Source of the DNA: Acidobacteriaceae bacterium
Lineage (GTDB): Bacteria > Acidobacteriota > Terriglobia > Terriglobales > Acidobacteriaceae
DNA length: 5,386 nt
NCBI GenBank assembly: GCA_003166055.1
Contig: PMWR01000633.1
Span: 4,069-9,454, forward strand
Direction of reading: 5' to 3'
Shown: piece by piece, positions 1-5,386 of the stretch
Layout: every line of letters begins with the position of its first letter
Numbering within the stretch: position 1 is the first letter of the stretch
Notes under the pieces: model-generated
The model's input: the letters and a program-made list of their open reading frames with translations, nothing else
Databases searched by the model: none
What the model was told of the DNA's origin: nothing
Made by a program: the position numbers and the translations under genes

Positions 1-2
1 TC

Positions 3-2307
3 GTCGACTACACAACGGCGACCATATCGGTGAGTCTGACAGTGGAGCCCCCGGCCAGCGTGTACACGGCTCCAGCAGCGGATGTGGGCGCGGTGATCGG
101 AGGGCAGACGGCAACCATTCTGCTGCCGAACGGTTTCACTCTGGGCTCGATCGCCGTGGTTACACAAGGGGCGCCGAACCTTGACTTCAAATTTGTCTCG
201 GGAGGAACCTGCACGGTCGGATCTACTTACACGGCGGACGAGGTCTGCACGGTGAACTACAGCTTCAATCCTACTGTGCCTGGATTGCGGATAGGCGCGG
301 TCAATCTTTATGACAACACCACCCCGACGCCTGTCTTGCAGGCGACGGTCTACTTGAATGGCACCGGCGTAGGGCCGCAGTTGGTGTTCAACACGCCGCT
401 GACCGCGAATTCGCTGGGCAGCGGTAGTGGTTTCAACAATCCCTATGGTGCGGCGGTAGACGGCAGCGGCAACCTCTACGTCGCCGATGCGGGCAACAAT
501 TTGGTGACGGAGAGGCCCGCGGGCTGTGCATCCCTCAGCTGCGTGACCACACTGGGCGGCGGCTTCAGCCGGCCAACTGGCGTGGCGGTGGACGGCAGCG
601 GCAATGTTTACGTCGCAGATCAGGGCAACAGTGCGGTGAAGGAGATGCCTTCAGGCTGCGCCTCTTCCAGTTGCGTGACTACGCTGGGCGGCGGCTTCAG
701 CCGGCCAACTGGCGTGGCGGTGGACGGCAGCGGCAACGTTTACGTCGCAGATCAGAGCAACAATGCGATAAAAGAGATGCCTTCAGGCTGCACAACCTCG
801 GGTTGCGTGACCACGCTGGGCGGCAACATCCCAACTCCATATGCGGTGGCAGTGGATAGCAGCGGAAACGTCTGGGTCCCGGCGGGCGACAATGTGTTGC
901 ATGAGATAACCCCCGGCTGCACATCCTCAAGTTGCGTCGGTGCACTCTCCCTGTTGAGCCGCAGCGGCGCGCAATCCGTGGCGCTGGACGGCGCAGGCGA
1001 CATTTACATTGCCGAAATCTTGCCCAATGACTCTAACAATGTGGTGTTGGAGTTGCCCGTGGGCTGCACCTCCGCCAGTTGCGTGATTACGGTGGGCAGC
1101 GGCCTCGTTCATCCCGTTGGTCTGGCAGTGGATGGCAGCGGCAACCTCTACGTCGCCGATGAAGTCGGTGTTGCTCAGGGAAGCGTCGATGGTAACGTGA
1201 AGGAGATTGCCCGGGCAACCGCGCCCAGCCTGAGCTTCGCCACCACGCCGGCAGGCGCAATCAGCAGCGACAGTCCGCAAACCGTAACCGTCGAGAACGT
1301 CGGCAACGCAGCGCTGACGTTCCCAATTCCTGCGAGCGGCAAAGACCCGAGTATCACAACCGGCTTCACACTGAACAGCAGCGCGTCAGGAGCCTGCCCG
1401 CTGGTGACCCCCACCTCCTCGACGCCCGGATCGCTTGCGGCTGGCGCCTCCTGCAGTTTGGCCATCAGCTTTAAGCCTGTAACAAGCGGTAGCGCCACGG
1501 GCTCGCTGACGCTTACCGACCAAAATCTGAATACGCCAGGTCCTAATTACGCTGTTCAGTCCATTCAACTTAGCGGAAACTCAACACCGGGTTCTCCGAC
1601 CATCAACTCCGTCAGCGCAATTCTTCCGCAGCAGACGCAGACCATCACCATCAACGGTTCGGATTTCGGCACCCAGGCCGCCTACACCGGCGACTCGAAC
1701 TACATCGAACTGGTCGACAGCTCAGGAACCCCCTGGAATGCGGGTCACGGCACGAGCGCCGTAACCCTCGCCGTCTCCTCGTGGACCAATACGCAGATCG
1801 TGCTCATCAGGCTTCTCCGGCGCCTACGGAACGAACGGCTGGTGCATCAGCCCGGGCGATCAGCTCTCGGTCCAGATCTGGAACGCCCAATCCGGGCAAG
1901 GCCCGGCGGTTTACCCGGTGGTCGCCAGCGGCGGACCCAATACATGCACTCTGGCAATCAACTCAGTCAGCCCAATCCTTCCGCAGCAGACGCAGACCAT
2001 TACCATCAACGGATCAGACTTCGGCACGCAGGCCGCCTACACCGGCGACTCGAACTACATCGAGTTGACGGACCTAAGCGGAACCTCCTGGAATGCAGGT
2101 CACAGTGGGGCCGCCGTAACCCTGGCCGTCTCCTCGTGGACCAATACACAGATCGTACTCACCGGCTTGTCCGGCGCATACGGAACGCATGGCTGGTGCA
2201 TCAAGCCGGGCGATCAGCTTTCGATCCAAGTCTGGAATGCCCAAAACGGGCATGGGCCGGCGGTTTACCCGATTACCGCCAGCAGCGGGACAAACACATG
2301 TCCTTGA
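3..2307 (+). CDS. NHL-repeat cell-surface/secreted protein with Ig-like and IPT-like modules; 5' partial, frameshifted
   Basis: The frame is open from nt 3 and no start lies in the window; the GTG at 30 is internal. Counting residues from nt 3: 1-14 read as the end of an Ig-like repeat (DYTTAT..VSLTV); about 20-125 form a choice-of-anchor-D-like Ig fold with paired cysteines; about 146-409 hold six NHL repeats (AVDGSGNxYVAD core); about 407-526 are a second choice-of-anchor-D domain (SLSFATTPAG, TVENVGNAALTF, CSLAISFKP); 534 onward holds two IPT/TIG-like modules. NHL repeats form beta-propellers, and such proteins are usually exported; the signal peptide would be upstream of the window. An extra base near 1806-1811 breaks the frame. 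Restored, the protein ends at TGA 2305-2307 after TNTCP; uncorrected, it ends out of phase at 2328-2330. Binding partner and function are unknown. The family call is firm. Whether the gene is broken in the cell or misread by the assembly cannot be told from the sequence. Confidence 0.85.
438..1229 (+). repeat. Six tandem NHL repeats (putative six-bladed beta-propeller)
   Basis: Repeat starts lie at 438, 570, 702, 834, 966 and 1110. The first four are exactly 132 nt (44 aa), the fifth is 144 nt because of a 4-residue insertion (ILPNDSNN region), and the sixth has a diverged end. Each has a core like VAVDGSGNVYVAD. The first five also carry GC-x4-C (GCASLSC, GCASSSC, GCTTSGC, GCTSSSC, GCTSASC), suggesting one disulfide per blade if the protein is exported. 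Repeats 2 and 3 are almost identical at DNA level (for example 579-615 against 711-747), pointing to recent unequal recombination or gene conversion. Confidence 0.85.
1602..1956 (+). repeat. IPT/TIG-like module, copy 1 of tandem duplication (carries the frameshift)
   Basis: The first copy begins INSVSAILPQQTQTITINGSDFG and continues through NYIELVDSSG, WNAGHG and VSSWTNTQIVL. The corresponding points in the two copies are 355 bases apart (GTCAGC at 1611 and 1966), which is 118 codons plus one extra base. Past about 1811 the homologous protein continues in the +1-shifted frame (GFSGAYGTNGWCISPGDQLS, then VQVWNAQ). IPT/TIG-like folds are common C-terminal modules in acidobacterial surface proteins; no ligand can be inferred. 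Confidence 0.8.
1806..1811 (+). other. One-base insertion (frameshift) in the NHL protein gene
   Basis: Copy 1 reads GTG CTC ATC AGG CTT CTC CGG, where copy 2 reads GTA CTC ACC GGC TTG TCC GGC. Removing one base from ATCAGG (for example the T, giving ACA GGC) restores V-L-T-G-F-S-G-A-Y-G and the whole downstream module. The site is not a homopolymer and shows no slippery motif, so programmed frameshifting is unlikely. A mutation or an assembly error in the repeat are the two plausible causes. Confidence 0.88.
1957..2304 (+). repeat. IPT/TIG-like module, copy 2 of tandem duplication (intact)
   Basis: The second copy begins INSVSPILPQQTQ and reads cleanly to VYPITASSGTNTCP and the stop at 2305-2307. 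Long stretches match copy 1 almost base for base (for example the block coding QAAYTGDSNYIEL). It serves as an internal reference showing which frame copy 1 should have had. Confidence 0.82.
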
Positions 2308-2344
2308 TATGGAGTGATCCTATCGATTGATGTAAATCCGCGGG

Positions 2345-2399
2345 GGTGCCTCGTCAGGAGTACGATCAACCGTTGAGTCGGTCATAAAAGCGAGGCACC
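2345..2399. repeat. 9-bp inverted repeat with 37-bp spacer at gene junction
   Basis: GGTGCCTCG at 2345-2353 is perfectly complementary to CGAGGCACC at 2391-2399. The spacer contains a smaller ACCG/CGGT pair. It lies between the end of the NHL gene and the decayed Ig-like fragment. There is no T-run after it, so it is not a standard intrinsic terminator. It could be a structured 3' end or a remnant of an inserted element. A second small hairpin, GGGAG-cgaat-CTCCC, follows at 2413-2427. Confidence 0.5.
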
Positions 2400-2425
2400 T
2401 ATTGTGCTTACCGGGAGCGAATCTC

Positions 2426-2878
2426 CCCATTGCGTACGATGGCTGCGGGGAGCTTCGTGTACATGCCGGCCTCGGGAACGGTATTAACGGCTGGAACGCA
2501 TTCGCTGTCGGTGACGCTGACGCCGATCGACACGACCGCCGCACCACGGCGACGGCCACGGTCCAGCTGACGGGGAACCAGGCCACGCCCGCTGTCGCCA
2601 TCGCCAGTAACGCCAACCCGGCCTTGGTCCAGAACAGCCTCATTCTGACGGCCACTGTCACCTCCGGGGCCGATACGCCGACCGGGAACGTGACCTTCCT
2701 AGACGGCTCTACACCGCTGGGCACGGGCACGCTGGCCGACGGAGTCGCGACACTGACAACGTCAAATCTGACCGAGGGAACGCATTCGATACCGGCGGCC
2801 TACCTCGGCGACCAGAACTTCGTCAACGACACCAGCAGTCCGTTGACACAATTGGTCCAGGACTTCAGTATCAACTGA
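2426..2878 (+). pseudogene. Decayed Ig-like repeat (Big_5-type) protein fragment
   Basis: The clean part runs from about 2545 to the TGA at 2876-2878: TTATATVQLTGNQATP, then a full Ig-like domain (PTGNVTFLDGSTPLGTGTL, ADGVATLTTSNLTEGTHSI, YLGDQNF, LTQLVQDFSIN). Upstream, the preceding half-domain is in another frame: from 2451 it reads SFVYMPASGTVLTAGTHSL, then SVTLTPIDTT. The switch falls near 2540-2547, where about one base is missing. Further left, 2426-2440 may hold a remnant of a PIxYG-type strand. There is no credible start codon or ribosome site; the nearest in-frame initiator is a TTG at 2402. In this family the DFS- motif normally leads into another domain, so the stop is also early. 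This is most likely a broken piece of a surface protein, perhaps once part of the upstream gene or a paralogue. Confidence 0.68.
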
Positions 2879-2891
2879 GGAACGGCTTTGC

Positions 2892-2914
2892 GCGATTGGC
2901 CCTTGGTCAATCGC
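2892..2914 (+). terminator. Strong hairpin after the Ig-like fragment; possible terminator
   Basis: GCGATTGGCC (2892-2901) pairs with GGTCAATCGC (2905-2914) over 10 positions with one G-U and a 3-base loop. It sits 13 bases after the stop at 2876-2878. There is no T-tract downstream, so intrinsic termination would be inefficient; it may act as a transcript-end stabiliser. Confidence 0.45.
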
Positions 2915-3576
2915 CCATGATCACCTGTCTACCTTCATCGGATCGTCCGGGATCAGAAGGACAACCGTGCGGTGCCAAAGGGTTCCCCCGGTGTGGTTCC
3001 CAATTGAAAATGACTGAAAGCTATCCACAAGACTCAAAGGGGCTTATGCGATTGAAGCGCCACGAATATGATTCACAAGCTGTTGATTCTAAGAGATATT
3101 GTCAGTTCGGGACCAGTCGGTTCCGGGCCGTTCATCAACTGCTGTGGATCACGAAGGTCGCCAACCGCTCTCAATTGTAGGATGCCTTGGGGCAAAGCCG
3201 CAGGGCCGTTTACAGGTCCAATAAGGATTCCCTACGGCTCTTTCAATGGTTTGGAGTGCCATCCGTGTTCTCTAATTTGTTGAAATTATTAAGATTGTCG
3301 CTCTCATAACTCAAAGATCAGTTCCAGGGGCCGTTCGTCCAGTTCGTGTGGAGACGATCCAGGCCAAACAACAAGGGCAGGCGGTTCCAGATCGTCACGA
3401 TCAACGGTTGTAGCCTCTCGATCTTCCACGTTCTAGACGCCATCCTCACTTTTTTGAGGTGACCAAGACCTGCACTACCAACTGCAAACAAAATCCACCG
3501 AATTGATCGCCAAAAGGCGCTGTTTGTCAACGAAATCGCCCAGTAAATTGAACAACTTAGCTTCAAGCCCGAAACC
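2915..3576. other. Non-coding or decayed stretch without recognisable gene
   Basis: No frame on either strand gives a recognisable protein, and base composition is visibly less GC-rich than in the flanking genes (AT-rich around 3268-3298). The short open frames have odd composition and no convincing ribosome sites. A 41-codon minus-strand frame with a GTG start (3304-3429) has a slightly protein-like, acidic composition but no match I recognise. A small CCTCA/TGAGG hairpin lies at 3444-3459. Given the tRNA fragment at its right end, this may be the worn end of an integrated element. Confidence 0.5.
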
Positions 3577-3619
3577 GCAAAACCTTTATGCGTCGGTTCG
3601 ATCCCGACCCGCACCTCCA
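3577..3619 (+). tRNA. 3' fragment of tRNA-Cys(GCA), probable attachment-site remnant
   Basis: The sequence fits tRNA positions 34-76: anticodon GCA (3577-3579), AA (37-38), the 3' side of the anticodon stem ACCTT (3582-3586), variable loop TATGC (3587-3591), T-stem GTCGG (3592-3596), loop TTCGATC, stem CCGAC (3604-3608), acceptor strand CCGCACC (3609-3615), U73 and encoded CCA. U73 with a GCA anticodon is the hallmark of tRNA-Cys. The 5' half is absent: bases before 3577 give neither the matching AAGGT stem nor the U33 position, and no GGTGCGG acceptor strand lies upstream. The result is not a functional tRNA. The break at the anticodon loop is a known crossover site for tyrosine integrases, so this reads as the distal att copy of an element lying to its left. 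Simple deletion of the 5' half is the alternative. Confidence 0.72.
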
Positions 3620-3649
3620 ATCCTTTCAGTAACTTACACGCCACTTCGG

Positions 3650-3697
3650 GCAAGGCCCATCTCCTTGCTGGGGGGAGTCTTGCGTTTTTTCTTCCCT
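3650..3697 (+). terminator. Hairpin and T-rich run downstream of the tRNA-Cys fragment
   Basis: GCAAGG (3650-3655) pairs with CCTTGC (3663-3668) around a 7-base loop. A T6 run follows at 3685-3690 inside a pyrimidine-rich stretch. The T-run is 16 bases past this stem. A weaker CTCC/GGAG stem (3661-3664/3674-3677) sits closer to it. A terminator 30-70 bases after the CCA would fit the original tRNA transcription unit. Confidence 0.4.
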
Positions 3698-3724
3698 TTT
3701 CGCCCTTCATTGCATCATGGCCGA

Positions 3725-3744
3725 TTGTCGCTCGAAAGCGACAA
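3725..3744. repeat. Perfect 8-bp hairpin with CGAA loop
   Basis: TTGTCGCT (3725-3732) and AGCGACAA (3737-3744) are perfectly complementary around CGAA. No T-run follows on either strand, so no role can be assigned from sequence alone. It lies between the tRNA fragment and the dehydrogenase gene. Confidence 0.5.
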
Positions 3745-3884
3745 ACTGTTGTCCCGCATTGAACCGCTCTGACACTTTGCGGGAGTCGAGAAGACAGCAG
3801 CCAAGAGGCACTACAAGAGGGTGGGTTATGTCAGGATTAGCAGCCTTGACCAAAACGCGGAACAATTATGGATTGATTTGAGAA

Positions 3885-3908
3885 CTTCGGCCTGACTTCC
3901 GAAGGCCG
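3885..3908 (+). promoter_or_regulatory. Two overlapping, mutually exclusive hairpins upstream of the dehydrogenase
   Basis: CTTCGG (3885-3890) can pair with CCGAAG (3899-3904), and CGGCCT (3888-3893) can pair with AGGCCG (3903-3908). The two stems share bases and cannot form together. This could be a switch-like leader or simply a compound palindrome; there is no other evidence for either. Confidence 0.3.
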
Positions 3909-3935
3909 GTGATCTGTCATGGTGTCGCAGATCAC
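3909..3935 (+). promoter_or_regulatory. 8-bp palindrome with 11-bp centre; candidate operator
   Basis: GTGATCTG (3909-3916) and CAGATCAC (3928-3935) are perfect inverted copies separated by 11 bases. The site ends 54 bases before the dehydrogenase start. Size and position suit a dimeric repressor site or a leader hairpin. A further TTGTC/GACAA pair (3942-3946/3959-3963) lies between it and the gene. The regulator is unknown. Confidence 0.4.
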
Positions 3936-3977
3936 ATATCTTTGTCGCCTCATTTAGAGACAATTTGACCGCGATTC

Positions 3978-3982
3978 GAGGA
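3978..3982 (+). promoter_or_regulatory. Ribosome binding site GAGGA
   Basis: GAGGA ends 7 bases before the ATG at 3990. This supports that start over the in-frame ATG at 4023, which has no comparable purine block at good spacing. Confidence 0.7.
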
Positions 3983-3989
3983 TCAACCT

Positions 3990-5386
3990 ATGACTACGGC
4001 TCAGGTATTGGGACAGAGGGCCATGCTGACTCTTCCAGGCGACTCGGTGCGCCAGATTCAATGGCGGTTTGCCGACCGGTTCGACCTGCAAATGCTGGTG
4101 CAATCGACACGGGGCGTGGCGCGAGGAACGGTAGCCAGGCTGGTGTCCGCGGGACAACGCAACACCCATGAGTGGACGCCTGAAAAGGCCGCGATGCTGG
4201 AGGATTTCGATCGCGCCGGGCTGACAGCTGCCTTCATGGAGCCGGAAGACGGCGGCTTCATTTCCGGGCCGAAAAACCTCGCTCTGGCACTGATGGCGTT
4301 CGAATTGGCGTGGGTAGATAGCGGCGCGGCTACGGCAGCCGTGGCGGGCTTTCTGGCTCTCTCGCCCATTCACGAGCGTGGAACCCGGGAACAAGCGCAC
4401 CATTACATGGCGTTGAGCGCGCCGCCGGCGGCGGGGGAAGATCGCAAGCCGTGGCGTGGGGCTTTCGCGCTGACTGAACCGGTTCCCTATGTGGGCGTGG
4501 ACACCGGAATGTTGAACGGCAAGGTACGCGTGGCGGAATGGAACGATGGAGAAGAGCCGTGGCTTCAGGTGGATAAGCGCGGCCGATTCATCACCAATAT
4601 TGCCTCCGCCAACTTTGTCACCGCCGCCGTGAACTCCGACGATCCGCGCATCAAGGGAAGTTGTGTTGTCATCCTGGAAAACTCGGATGAGGGAATCTTC
4701 GACCGCGGAACACCAACAAAGAAGCTGGTTCACCAGCTCTCCTCTACCGGAGATCCTATTTTCAACCTGAGGGTTCCGGCCAGCCGCATCGTGGGCGGAT
4801 ATGAAGTGAAGGACGGAGTGATTGTTCCCAACTTCAATCACGGCGAGATTATTGAAGCCGTCTTCCGCCGCACCCGGGTACCTGTGGGACTGATGACCGC
4901 GGCCAAGCTGCTCTCCGCGGTCGAACCCATCATTCGCTACCAGCGAGGCCGGTTTCGCGGAGCGGAGGGAATCAAACCGGGTTCGATCCGGTATGAGCAG
5001 GGCATCCAGCAACGCGAGGACGCGCTGCACCGGCTGGTGGACATCTGGGCAACCGGTGAAGCGGCTGCTTCGCTTGGTTTCACGGCTGCGCGGCTGTTCG
5101 ATGAGCTCGATCCTCTGGAAAAAGAGAAGGCGGCAATTCTGGAGGCACGCGGCGTCCTGGGCGGGCGCGCAGAGTTAAAGGCGATGCGCGAAAGCGAAGA
5201 GCGGGCAATCGAGTTACTGGGACTCGAAGCCGGCTCGGCGCGAAGAGGTGAGTTGGAGGCCGATCCGCTGGTCCGGTTTGCATTGAAGGACGCCGAAGCC
5301 AATGTGCTTTGCCCTGCCACCAAGCTGTGGAACACCGGCCACGGGAGCAACATGATGCGCGAGGCGGTAAGCCTGATGGGCGGCTA
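3990..5386 (+). CDS. Acyl-CoA dehydrogenase family protein, 3' partial
   Basis: An uninterrupted frame of 465 codons runs off the right edge (the last two bases, TA, probably begin the Tyr of a GGY motif). Acyl-CoA dehydrogenases are FAD flavoproteins that oxidise acyl-CoA at the alpha-beta bond and pass electrons to electron-transfer flavoprotein. Visible marks: an N-terminal helical part with EDGGF at about 86-90; AFALTEP at 158-164, matching the family's beta-domain signature; QLSSTGDPIF then LRVPASRIVGG at about 250-270, the usual FxxVRVPxxNxxG segment; RTRVPVGLMTAAKLL and RYQRGRF, where other members have the helix ending in R-x-x-FG; and HGSNMMREAVSLMGG at the edge, the start of the C-terminal GGxGY region. 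The usual GSD after TEP is replaced by a longer VPYVGVDTG, so it belongs to a divergent subfamily of unknown substrate. The residues where many members carry the catalytic Glu lie beyond the window. The gene appears to have its own promoter region; no operon partner is visible. Confidence 0.9.
   Translation, partial: MTTAQVLGQRAMLTLPGDSVRQIQWRFADRFDLQMLVQSTRGVARGTVARLVSAGQRNTHEWTPEKAAMLEDFDRAGLTAAFMEPEDGGFISGPKNLALALMAFELAWVDSGAATAAVAGFLALSPIHERGTREQAHHYMALSAPPAAGEDRKPWRGAFALTEPVPYVGVDTGMLNGKVRVAEWNDGEEPWLQVDKRGRFITNIASANFVTAAVNSDDPRIKGSCVVILENSDEGIFDRGTPTKKLVHQLSSTGDPIFNLRVPASRIVGGYEVKDGVIVPNFNHGEIIEAVFRRTRVPVGLMTAAKLLSAVEPIIRYQRGRFRGAEGIKPGSIRYEQGIQQREDALHRLVDIWATGEAAASLGFTAARLFDELDPLEKEKAAILEARGVLGGRAELKAMRESEERAIELLGLEAGSARRGELEADPLVRFALKDAEANVLCPATKLWNTGHGSNMMREAVSLMGG

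Noticed and set aside
1809..2330. Arginine-rich C-terminal tail of the uncorrected NHL reading frame
   Set aside because: It is out-of-frame translation after the one-base insertion; the adjacent repeat copy proves the true frame.
2320..2730. 136-codon minus-strand frame
   Set aside because: It is antisense to the Ig-like fragment, whose plus-strand translation matches a known domain pattern.
3000..3016. CCCAATTGAAAATGACTG, faintly like some insertion-sequence ends
   Set aside because: There is no matching inverted end, no target duplication and no transposase remnant nearby.
2896..3180. 94-codon plus-strand frame
   Set aside because: Its ATG lies inside the hairpin at 2892-2914, no ribosome site is present, and composition is not protein-like.
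3304..3429. 41-codon minus-strand frame with GTG start and acidic composition
   Set aside because: It has no well-placed ribosome site and no family I recognise, and a stop lies shortly upstream. It may be a gene remnant but is not supportable as a gene.
3318..3710. 130-codon minus-strand frame containing RVGIEPTHKGFA
   Set aside because: That phrase is the antisense translation of the tRNA-Cys 3' region, a common spurious protein in databases. The rest shows no domain.
3846..3874. TTGACC with possible -10 hexamers TATGGA or TGGATT
   Set aside because: Only the -35 is good; the -10 candidates match 3 of 6 bases or have poor spacing, so this is too weak to call a promoter.
4979..4989. GGGTTCGATCC, resembling a tRNA T-loop
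   Set aside because: It lies within the coding frame of the dehydrogenase (PGSIRYE) and no tRNA arms surround it.
3954..5030. 358-codon open frame on the minus strand
   Set aside because: It is the antisense shadow of the acyl-CoA dehydrogenase, which shows family motifs throughout. The antisense protein is Arg/His/Ser-rich with no recognisable domain.
1..5386. Window length equals that of phage phiX174
   Set aside because: The content is plainly bacterial chromosomal (NHL/Ig-like surface protein, acyl-CoA dehydrogenase), with no microvirus genes. The length match is coincidence.

Overview
The window looks like a piece of an acidobacterial chromosome (Terriglobia or Solibacter type), of moderately high GC. 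The best evidence is the protein style. A long secreted-type protein combines NHL repeats carrying a GC-x4-C cysteine pair, choice-of-anchor-D/Ig-like modules and IPT/TIG-like modules, and fragments of the typical acidobacterial Ig-like repeat (motif TPTDTTDYTTATATVxLTV) lie beside it. The assignment rests on family style only; there is no rRNA or other marker gene here.

Layout. (1) 3-2307, + strand: a cell-surface/secreted NHL beta-propeller protein that is open at the left edge and carries a one-base frameshift near 1806-1811. The frameshift is revealed by an internal tandem duplication of about 118 residues at the C-terminus. Read without correction, the frame runs out of phase to a spurious stop at 2328-2330; with correction the natural stop is at 2305-2307. 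(2) 2308-2450: a short non-coding junction with a 9-bp inverted repeat (2345-2353/2391-2399) and a smaller hairpin. (3) About 2426-2878, + strand: a decayed Ig-like (Big_5-type) repeat fragment with no start and at least one internal frameshift, followed by a strong hairpin at 2892-2914. (4) 2879-3989: about 1.1 kb with no convincing protein gene. It contains the 3' part of a tRNA-Cys gene, from the GCA anticodon to CCA (3577-3619), without a matching 5' half. That arrangement is the classic mark of a tRNA-integrated element boundary. A terminator-like hairpin plus T-rich run follows. (5) 3990-5386, + strand: the start and most of an acyl-CoA dehydrogenase family enzyme running off the right edge, with a Shine-Dalgarno sequence and several upstream inverted repeats.

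The surface-protein genes and the dehydrogenase do not obviously work together. The left part (NHL protein plus decayed Ig-like fragment) looks like accessory, modular, repeat-driven DNA. The right part looks like core metabolism. The tRNA-Cys fragment lies between them and is the most likely boundary: by the usual geometry, an element that displaced this 3' half would lie to its left. I did not find a complete new defence or mobile system in the window, and no integrase or transposase could be recognised.
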